Shown here piece by piece: positions 1 to 5,093 of a DNA stretch of 6,656 nucleotides; position 1 is the stretch's first letter; each line of letters opens with the position of its first letter. Below the pieces are notes generated by a model. The model did not search any database and was not told where the DNA came from. It saw nothing but the letters and a program-made list of their open reading frames with translations. Made by a program: the position numbers and the translations under genes. This stretch comes from Myxococcales bacterium (GTDB lineage: Bacteria > Myxococcota > Polyangia > Fen-1088): NCBI GenBank assembly GCA_003159055.1, contig PMLH01000364.1, positions 1-6,656 on the forward strand, in the 5' to 3' direction.

Positions 1-9
1 GCCGGTCGT

Positions 10-945
10 TTAGAACAGAAGCACCTTGCCAGCATTCTCGTGCTCGACGGTCTTGTCGCCGCCCAACTCGACGTGCATGGCGCTCTCGATCGCTGCGACA
101 CGGTCCTCAGCGTTCAGATCCTTGCACATCCCTGCCTCGGTTTCCCGAGCGACCGCATCCATGCGCATCAGTCCCTGCGAGATCACGTCCTGGAACTGCA
201 AGTGGGAAAGTGCACTCTGGGAGGCTTGCACGATAGCACCTAAGGTGACGTCGCTGGCTGCCAGCGCGGTCTCGACCTGGCGTTTCTGGGCAGCTGCTTT
301 CTTGGCCAGGTCGCGAATGTCGACGGCCAGCGAGCCAGAGAACTCTTTCGAATGCTCGCGCAGCCCACTCATGCCACTGTCGAGTTGAGGCAAAAGAGCG
401 CCAAGCGTTCGGGCCAAGTTCTTCACGCTGTCGCTGGTCGTGGTGATCGCCCGACTCAATTCCTTCATTTCGACCGCAATGACCGCGAACCCTCTTGAGG
501 AGCCGTCCGTACTGCGCGCGGCCTCGATGCGCGCATTGATCGACAGCATGTGCGCGTCAGTCGTGAGCTTCTGGATCTGTTGGGTCGCCCGTTCGATCTG
601 CGCCGTGCAGCCTGCGGATTGACTGGCGATGTTCTTCAGATCGCTGATCTGTCTTTCGAGATCGTTCACATAGCGTTCGACGGCAAGAAGTTGTCTTTCA
701 GCCGAGGTGCCCCCCGATTCGGAGTCGCCCATCGACACATTGGAAAGACGCGACTTCAACTCAGCGATTTGCGTCGTGGCTGAAGTGTAGATGGTGTTGA
801 CGTCTTGGGCTGCCGCGACAACCTCGCGTTGGGCCATGCGGTCGACTTCGAGAACTCGGTCGCGAATGAAGGACCGCAGCGAGGCCATGCGGCCAATCGC
901 CCGATCCACGAGCGCTCGCATGCTCGACGGCAGTTTTTCGTCCAC
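10..945 (-). CDS. Soluble methyl-accepting chemotaxis-type signalling protein with a CheZ-like C-terminal motif
   Basis: A complete 311-residue protein with no membrane segment or signal peptide, so probably cytoplasmic. It is largely helical. Residues about 136-166 match the MCP hairpin tip that docks CheA/CheW: INARIEAAR, then RGFAVIAVEMKELSR. The turn seems about one residue longer than in typical receptors. No recognisable sensor domain lies in the first ~90 residues, so the stimulus is unknown. Near the C-terminus, residues 249-257 read LQFQDVISQ; D253 and Q257 have the DxxxQ spacing of the CheZ phosphatase active site. The start is GTG (943-945), chosen because an excellent Shine-Dalgarno precedes it; ATG at residue 9 is an alternative. 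It follows the CheY-like gene by 8 nt and is almost surely co-transcribed and translationally coupled with it. The receptor-family call is firm. The phosphatase role is inference from the motif alone. Confidence 0.88.
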   Translation of the reverse strand: MDEKLPSSMRALVDRAIGRMASLRSFIRDRVLEVDRMAQREVVAAAQDVNTIYTSATTQIAELKSRLSNVSMGDSESGGTSAERQLLAVERYVNDLERQISDLKNIASQSAGCTAQIERATQQIQKLTTDAHMLSINARIEAARSTDGSSRGFAVIAVEMKELSRAITTTSDSVKNLARTLGALLPQLDSGMSGLREHSKEFSGSLAVDIRDLAKKAAAQKRQVETALAASDVTLGAIVQASQSALSHLQFQDVISQGLMRMDAVARETEAGMCKDLNAEDRVAAIESAMHVELGGDKTVEHENAGKVLLF

Positions 946-956
946 AGCTCCTCCTA
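946..956 (-). promoter_or_regulatory. Ribosome binding site overlapping the upstream stop codon
   Basis: On the minus strand these bases read TAGGAGGAGCT directly before the GTG at 945-943. The TAG is the stop codon of the CheY-like gene, and the AGGAGG core partly overlaps it. This supports the GTG start and suggests that ribosomes finishing the regulator re-initiate on the MCP-like gene, keeping the two proteins in fixed ratio. Confidence 0.75.
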
Positions 957-1319
957 GTCGCCCGCCAGCTTCTTCACAGCCGCCACCAGTAGGTCCGCCT
1001 TGAACGGCTTGATGATCCAGCCTTTGGCCCCAGCCTTCTTCGCGCGCTCGATGATGGCCGGCTGCCCCTCCGAGGTAAGCATCACCACTGGCACAGAGGA
1101 CAATCTGGCGTCAGCCTTCATCTTCTCCACCATTTCCAACCCGTTCATGCGAGGCATGTTGATATCGCTGATCACCAGCGACACTCCCGGCGTCGCGAGC
1201 TTGGACAGGCCATCCAGACCGTCCACCGCCTCGACGACGGAATAGCCAGCTTGGGTCAGCGCCATGCCTACCTGCTGACGTACGCTCGGAGAATCGTCAA
1301 CAACAAGGATCTTTTTCAT
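954..1319 (-). CDS. CheY-like single-domain response regulator
   Basis: A 121-residue protein that is just a receiver domain, with no output domain, so it should act by phosphorylation-dependent protein binding like CheY. The conserved sites are all visible: acidic pair D8/D9 (VVDDS), phospho-acceptor D52 (SDINMP), switch threonine T82 (MLTSE), and K104 in KPF. The aromatic switch position, Tyr106 in E. coli CheY, is W101 here (GWIIKPF). The start is ATG with a weak GGA-type ribosome site about 10 nt upstream. It is the first gene of a two-gene unit; the MCP-like protein begins 8 nt after the stop. No CheA kinase is in the window, so the phosphate donor must be encoded elsewhere, perhaps just beyond the left edge. 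Family assignment is secure. The downstream target (flagellum, gliding or pili, or gene control) cannot be told. Confidence 0.93.
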   Translation of the reverse strand: MKKILVVDDSPSVRQQVGMALTQAGYSVVEAVDGLDGLSKLATPGVSLVISDINMPRMNGLEMVEKMKADARLSSVPVVMLTSEGQPAIIERAKKAGAKGWIIKPFKADLLVAAVKKLAGD

Positions 1320-1465
1320 GAGGAAATCCGTCCAGATGGAGTTTCAAACACCAGGGGTTTCTTCGGCAGACCCCCGCTGATCTTTAGGGTCTGAACAGCT
1401 CCGCCCACCCGGGCCGCTCGCGCACGCGCCCCGCTTCTCGCCCACGAACCCGCTCTCGCAAACGC
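1320..1465 (-). promoter_or_regulatory. Leader/promoter region of the CheY-MCP unit
   Basis: This gene-free stretch must hold the promoter of the CheY-like gene, since a terminator separates it from the genes upstream. I see no convincing -35/-10 pair. It does hold a 7-bp perfect inverted repeat (CAGACCC at 1367-1373, GGGTCTG at 1387-1393). It also holds an overlapping alternative pairing (GGGGT at 1354-1358 with ACCCC at 1370-1374). The two cannot form together because they share the C-run at 1370-1374. Confidence 0.35.
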
Positions 1466-1499
1466 AAAAAACGCGTGCCGTCCATCAGGGCGACACGCG
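1466..1499 (-). terminator. Intrinsic terminator of the RRM/83-aa operon
   Basis: On the minus strand a GC-rich stem of about 12 pairs is followed at once by six T residues. The arms are 1488-1499 and 1472-1483, with one G-U wobble and one mismatch, and a 4-nt loop at 1484-1487. The T-tract is the complement of the A-run 1466-1471. It begins 20 nt after the stop codon of the 83-residue gene, which is the expected place. It also isolates the CheY-MCP unit from read-through. Confidence 0.8.
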
Positions 1500-1518
1500 C
1501 TCTCGCATCATAGTCTGG

Positions 1519-1770
1519 CTAAGAAGCCGCCTCGGGCGGCTGGGTAGTTCCTGGGGGTGTCTCCTCGGAGCTACCCTCTGGAGGGAGCTGCGAGGGTTGG
1601 GGGCCGGGCACGATGCCCACCAAGTCGGGATCCTCTTCGATCCCCAACCGTTCGCGTTCTTGTCGCTCGCTCTGCCGTTGCTGGCGTCGCTCGGCCTTCT
1701 CGCGCTGCCACTTCTGCCGGAGGACTTCCTTCCGTCGTTTCTCGGCAGGGTTGTTTGTGCCCGGTTTCAC
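1519..1770 (-). CDS. Small highly charged hypothetical protein with a Pro-rich tail
   Basis: An 83-residue protein of a kind I cannot name. Residues about 9-43 are almost entirely Lys, Arg, Glu and Gln, with an early AEKRRKEVLRQK run, and should form one long, net basic, solvent-exposed helix. An acidic turn (EEDPD, about 45-49) follows, and then a low-complexity Pro/Gly/Ser/Thr tail with a VPGPQP motif. There is no signal peptide, cysteine or membrane segment. The start is GTG at 1768-1770; AAAGG lies just before it, closer than ideal, so the start is moderately secure. The gene begins 10 nt after the RRM protein's stop and ends just before a good terminator, so it is the second gene of that operon. 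The basic helix and the neighbour suggest RNA or ribosome binding, but that is inference only. Confidence 0.72.
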   Translation of the reverse strand: MKPGTNNPAEKRRKEVLRQKWQREKAERRQQRQSERQERERLGIEEDPDLVGIVPGPQPSQLPPEGSSEETPPGTTQPPEAAS

Positions 1771-1780
1771 GCCTTTCTAT

Positions 1781-2134
1781 CTACCAACGCTGCTTGCGTC
1801 CACCGCCGCCGAATCCACCGCGGTCGCCGCCGCGATCACCGCCGCGTCCACCGCCGCCGAATCCACCACCGCCACCGCCGCCGGTACGCTCGCGCGCCTC
1901 GCTCACGGCGATCGCGCGTCCTTGCAAATCCTTGCCGTTCAGGGTTTCAATCGCGTTCTGCGCGCCAGCGTCCGTCGCCATCTCGACGAAAGCAAAGCCA
2001 CGCGGACGACCGGTGTCCCGATCGAGGACGATCTTCGCCTCGGCCACGTCGTGCCCAGTCGCCGCGAACGCATCGCGCAGATCAGCCTCGGTGGTCGAAT
2101 ACGACAAATTGCCGACGTACAGTCTCTTTCCCAT
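1781..2134 (-). CDS. RRM RNA-binding protein with a glycine-rich RGG tail
   Basis: A 117-residue single-RRM protein of the bacterial Gly-rich RNA-binding type, resembling plant and cyanobacterial glycine-rich RNA-binding proteins that are often cold-linked. RNP2 is LYVGNL (residues 5-10) and RNP1 is RGFAFVEM (45-52), with the RNA-stacking aromatics Y6, F47 and F49 present. Residues 85-117 are a Gly tail with GGFGGGGR twice and RGGDRGGDRGG, ending in KQRW. RGG tails bind RNA with low specificity and favour condensation. I chose the ATG at 2132-2134 because AGGAAG lies 7 nt upstream and RRM proteins usually begin a few residues before RNP2. The frame is open to an ATG at 2161, which would add nine residues (MDPAEGREK) and would bury the ribosome site. 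It is the first gene of a two-gene operon with the 83-residue protein. Likely an RNA chaperone; its targets are unknown. Confidence 0.93.
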   Translation of the reverse strand: MGKRLYVGNLSYSTTEADLRDAFAATGHDVAEAKIVLDRDTGRPRGFAFVEMATDAGAQNAIETLNGKDLQGRAIAVSEARERTGGGGGGGFGGGGRGGDRGGDRGGFGGGGRKQRW

Positions 2135-2472
2135 CTTTTCTCTTCCTTCTGCAGGGTCCAAGTTTCAATCGCTACCCAGCAGCGGCTAATGCCTCAGACG
2201 GGAGACGAACGACCGACCGCCCGACATTCGTCTGCGGCCGATTGCAGGTAGAATGGTCCGCCGAAAAAAGAAAGTCCAGATCATTTGCGCCGTCGGCGCC
2301 TCCCGTTGGCAGTCCTGGCCGTGTTTTTGCGTGCATACCATGCAAGAAATGACCTTACCGTGACAGAATCCTGACAATCCGCACGGGCACAGGCATTTAG
2401 ATTCGCGTCGGCCAACGTGGCGCCGCGTGCAGGGTGTGCACAGCAGCCGACCGAGACGTGGCCGGCTGCTGC
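2135..2472. other. Gene-free stretch upstream of the RRM gene
   Basis: About 340 nt with no convincing gene. The part at roughly 2240-2400 is visibly less GC-rich than its surroundings, with A/T runs at 2264-2269 and 2323-2327, as expected for a promoter region. The RRM gene's promoter and 5' leader must lie here, but no sigma-70 hexamer pair stands out. It contains a short dyad (GCGCC gtc GGCGC, 2287-2299) without a T-tract. The open frames across it on both strands lack ribosome sites or family resemblance. Confidence 0.5.
2142..2147 (-). promoter_or_regulatory. Ribosome binding site that fixes the RRM gene start
   Basis: On the minus strand AGGAAG sits 7 nt before the ATG at 2134-2132, within a purine-rich stretch. 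This is good Shine-Dalgarno spacing. It is the main reason to prefer that start over the in-frame ATG at 2161. Confidence 0.7.
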
Positions 2473-2640
2473 CCTGAAGACGTGTCCATCAATCGCTCCC
2501 GTCTCCAGCCCGGCTGCGCAGCCCGCCCGCTTCGTTTCTCCTCGTTTACATAGCCCGCGCCATGCGCGCTCGTCGCGCCTCGCGGGCGGGCTTGCTCGCT
2601 CGGTCGGGCTCGGTCCGCGATTGATGGACACGTCTTGAGG
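2473..2640. repeat. ~168-nt element bounded by long inverted repeats
   Basis: The ends form a 24-nt inverted repeat with a single mismatch (2473-2496 with 2617-2640); 20 of these pairs are contiguous (2477-2496 with 2617-2636). Inside lie further nested complementary blocks. AGCCCG at 2507-2512 pairs with CGGGCT at 2605-2610, an 11-bp perfect pair joins 2520-2530 to 2582-2592, and a small apical hairpin spans 2564-2578. The whole unit could thus fold into one long branched hairpin on either strand. The right end touches the TAG stop codon (2641-2643) of the glycosyltransferase gene. I see no flanking target-site duplication and no transposase. Possibilities are a MITE/REP-like dispersed element, a bulky terminator or 3' mRNA stabiliser, or a structured RNA. 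That the repeat exists is certain; its nature is not. Confidence 0.75.
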
Positions 2641-4419
2641 CTATGGAGCCCGCCGCCGCAGCTCGACGTGTCCCACGTGCGGGTCGTCCCAGGTTTCGAC
2701 CACACGCGGAAAGGTGCCGCTCAAGTATTCGCGGATGGCACGTTCTTTCATCATGGCCGCGCTAGGGGAAACGATCGCGATGGCCAAGTGATCCGCTTCC
2801 AGCGCGCGCACCCAACCCTCGGGGGTACTCTCGTGGACCTTGAAGCGATGGGGATTGGTGTCGGCCAAGTCGGCGCCCAGCACGCACGGACCCAGCGCGG
2901 CGGCGAACGGTCCCAACGAATATTCGCCGAAAATACGTTCGCCGGGATGACATTGCCGGCGGACAGCCTGGACGAAGTTGTCCACCGTCGGCGCGCTCAG
3001 GGTTTCGTGTTGCAGGTAGTACGTGATGGGATTGGGGGGATGAATCGGATCGCTGGTCGGCGTCCAGAACACGGCGTGCACCAGACGGTTGACGAAACCT
3101 GGCAAGTAGCGACTGTCGCGCCAGGTGTAGTGCGAGCCTTCTTCGCCCATCTCGGCTTGCCGATCACCGCCGATCCCTTGGCGATAGAGCAGAACGCCGC
3201 CGAGCACCGAGCCGCACAGAACCAACGGCCACCATGGCGCCGCGGATGCTGTGTTCTTGCGCTTTCGGCCAGCGTTCTCGCGCCGACGGCGCTCGGAACG
3301 CGGAAGCGCGGCTTCCGGTTTCTTGCCTGAACGATGTTCTCGGACGAAGCGGATCACGTCCAGCGTGACGGTGGCGGTCGCAAGCCCCATCCAGGGCATG
3401 ATCAGCATGAAGTAGTACGAGTAGTAATCCACGCGGGTCGAGTAGAAGTAGAAATAGCCGCAGTTGAGGGTCGCAAACAGCATCTGTGCGGCCACTCGGT
3501 CGCCGCCCCACAGATCCAGCCGAGCGCCGAGCCGACCGGCCGCCCCCGGCAACACCATCGCGCCCCGGGCGCGGCCGCGCACGACCCACATCGCCGCGGC
3601 CCACGCAATTCCCGGCACAAAGCCGATCATCGCCAGCGAATTCAGATACGCGACGTTGCGGAATTTGGCGTACCAAGAATAGCGAAAGGCGATCTTGTTC
3701 AGGTTGTAGCCGAAGATCTGGTACCAGAAGGCCTGCCCGCCCACGCTTGCGAAAACCAGGCAGACCAAGCCACATCCAAGCGCGTACGTGCCAAGAAGCC
3801 GCAGTGATTCTTTCCAGGAACGAAAGACCAGCAACACGCCGACCATCAGCGCCAGTGGAGCGATGTACACGCCGATGAACGTGCCCAGGGCAAAGAACAC
3901 GCCGGCCAGGATCTGGCGGCCTTGGATGGCCTGATAGGCGGCGATGAGGCCGAACGCCAACGCGCAGTTCGCGCCCGTGAAGTGCGACGAGCCGCGCAGG
4001 ACGTCGTAGGTAAAAAGAAACAGAACCGTGGCGAAGAGCCCCTCCCAGCGGCCGACCAGTCGCTTGCCGATCAGGAAGACATACATGCCGGAAACCATCG
4101 CAGCCAAGCTGGGCACGGCTTTCGAGAGCGCCAGCGAATAGCCGAACGCCTTGTAGAGCGCACCCATCAGATAGAGCTGCAGCGGCGGGTGGGAAAAGAA
4201 GAAGTCGCGGTATGGCCACTTTCCCTTCGACACGAGCACGCTCATGTAGAAATACATGTGCTCGTCGCCCAGCACGAAATTGAGCGAATAAAGCTTGAGC
4301 ACTGCGAAGGCCAGCAGCGCCACGGCCAGGCAGGCGACATCGAGGCGTTGGCGCAGGGCCGACGTCCAAGACAGGCGTGCGCTGGAGACATCGCCGCCGG
4401 CTGGCCCAACGATTGTCAT
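2641..4419 (-). CDS. GT39/ArnT-like integral membrane glycosyltransferase
   Basis: A 592-residue polytopic protein of the GT-C type, which transfers sugars from a polyprenyl-phosphate donor on the outer face of the inner membrane. The first membrane helix is at about 27-47. Acidic residues D52/E53 in GDEHMYF lie just outside it, as do the catalytic acids of ArnT/PMT relatives. RDFFFSHPPLQLYLMG (71-86) is the family's D-x(n)-HPPL loop motif. Hydrophobic helices continue to about 358. A very basic loop of about 30 residues (359-390, with RRRR and RKRK) precedes one more helix (395-412), and a soluble C-terminal domain (about 415-592) follows, probably periplasmic. The ATG overlaps the stop of the ETF-beta-like gene (ATGA, 4 nt), so the two are translationally coupled. 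The acceptor (lipid, protein or polysaccharide) cannot be deduced. Family call good, subfamily unsure. Confidence 0.85.
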   Translation of the reverse strand: MTIVGPAGGDVSSARLSWTSALRQRLDVACLAVALLAFAVLKLYSLNFVLGDEHMYFYMSVLVSKGKWPYRDFFFSHPPLQLYLMGALYKAFGYSLALSKAVPSLAAMVSGMYVFLIGKRLVGRWEGLFATVLFLFTYDVLRGSSHFTGANCALAFGLIAAYQAIQGRQILAGVFFALGTFIGVYIAPLALMVGVLLVFRSWKESLRLLGTYALGCGLVCLVFASVGGQAFWYQIFGYNLNKIAFRYSWYAKFRNVAYLNSLAMIGFVPGIAWAAAMWVVRGRARGAMVLPGAAGRLGARLDLWGGDRVAAQMLFATLNCGYFYFYSTRVDYYSYYFMLIMPWMGLATATVTLDVIRFVREHRSGKKPEAALPRSERRRRENAGRKRKNTASAAPWWPLVLCGSVLGGVLLYRQGIGGDRQAEMGEEGSHYTWRDSRYLPGFVNRLVHAVFWTPTSDPIHPPNPITYYLQHETLSAPTVDNFVQAVRRQCHPGERIFGEYSLGPFAAALGPCVLGADLADTNPHRFKVHESTPEGWVRALEADHLAIAIVSPSAAMMKERAIREYLSGTFPRVVETWDDPHVGHVELRRRAP

Positions 4420-5093
4420 TGCCGTCGCAAGAGAATTCGCGCGGCCTCGTCCGAGGTCATGTGCCGGGTCTTACTGGCCGGCAGGGGCAACCGAGAGCCG
4501 AGCAGCTCTGGGCGGGGCACCAGCCTGCTGGAATCGAGGGCTAGCTGCGCGAGGGTGATGGTTTCTACGACCGATGCCGCGCTTGGGACTTCCGGCGCCA
4601 CCGCCTCGCTCTCAAACGCGGCCGTTGTCGTCAGTACGACGGGGAAGGGACACTCGAGGGTGCATAGCCGTCCTCCGGCGGGGACGGTGATCTCCAACTG
4701 TCGCGAATCGGGCGATGGGAGCCTCACGTCTTGCACGCGCGAGAGGAGTGGTGCGTGGAGTTGGTGCGCGAGCGCGGCGGGCACCAACCCCTGGCCCTCG
4801 ACGTCGCTGTGCTCGCCAGCGATCACCACGTTGGCCTCGACCTTGCGCGCGACCTCGGCGAGCACCGTCCCCAGAGTCATGAAGTCGGTCTTGTCGAGCG
4901 AAGGGGCGTCGAGGTGAATGATCCGCTGAAACGATCGCCGGCCTAGCGCCCAGGCGATCGCTTCGCTATTGGCGGTGCCGCCGGCGCTGATCGCAACGGT
5001 TTGCGCGACACCCACCAGCCTGCGCGCGAGGGCTTCCGCCGCCTTGGCGCCTCGGCCGGGCTGGGGTGCCTCAAGGCAAACCAGGACAATCAC
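4416..5093 (-). CDS. Electron transfer flavoprotein beta subunit-like protein (divergent)
   Basis: A 225-residue protein resembling EtfB, the ETF subunit that binds AMP and contacts partner dehydrogenases. The N-terminus MIVLVCLEAP aligns with the usual MKILVCVKRVPD type start. Residues about 86-112 (ANVVIAGEHSDVEGQG, then LVPAALAHQL) match the family's nucleotide-binding segment, usually G-x-QA-x-DGD-x-x-QVG, but are shortened and altered. FPVVLTTT (about 150-157) matches the conserved LPAVVTV strand. It is shorter than typical EtfB (about 250-265), and its C-terminal arm is not conserved. I place the start at GTG 5091-5093: it gives a GTGA overlap with the alpha-like gene, correct spacing from a GAGGGG site, and the best family alignment. 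GTG at 5097-5099 adds two residues. Fold family fairly sure; electron-transfer activity doubtful. Confidence 0.75.
   Translation of the reverse strand: MIVLVCLEAPQPGRGAKAAEALARRLVGVAQTVAISAGGTANSEAIAWALGRRSFQRIIHLDAPSLDKTDFMTLGTVLAEVARKVEANVVIAGEHSDVEGQGLVPAALAHQLHAPLLSRVQDVRLPSPDSRQLEITVPAGGRLCTLECPFPVVLTTTAAFESEAVAPEVPSAASVVETITLAQLALDSSRLVPRPELLGSRLPLPASKTRHMTSDEAARILLRRQ

Noticed and set aside
1796..1880. CRISPR-like or satellite repeat
   Set aside because: The two repeat copies lie within a coding frame and encode the Gly-rich tail; there are no unique spacers.
2287..2299. Short GC dyad as a terminator for the glycosyltransferase operon
   Set aside because: The stem is only 5 bp, and no T-tract follows directly on either strand.
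1557..2352. Three long plus-strand open frames across the RRM region
   Set aside because: They are antisense to the RRM and 83-residue genes and consist of Pro/Arg/Ser/His runs created by the glycine-tail codons read backwards.
2186..2377. 63-residue minus-strand frame with several cysteines (C5, C12, C15, C23)
   Set aside because: The cysteine spacing recalls a small zinc protein, but the frame covers the likely RRM promoter and leader, has no clear ribosome site, and the sequence after the cysteines looks random.
2463..2650. Target-site duplication flanking the inverted-repeat element
   Set aside because: I compared the bases just outside both ends, for the 20-bp and 24-bp versions, and found no matching direct repeat.
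2281..2705. Two overlapping Arg-rich minus-strand frames (2281-2631 and 2397-2705)
   Set aside because: They run through the inverted-repeat element, and one starts inside the glycosyltransferase gene. Low-complexity Arg/Ala/Gly composition is what GC-rich repeat DNA gives in any open frame.
3164..4369. 401-residue minus-strand frame inside the glycosyltransferase gene
   Set aside because: It is an out-of-frame shadow: Arg/Gly/Ala-rich with no domain, while the main frame has clear membrane helices and GT39 motifs.
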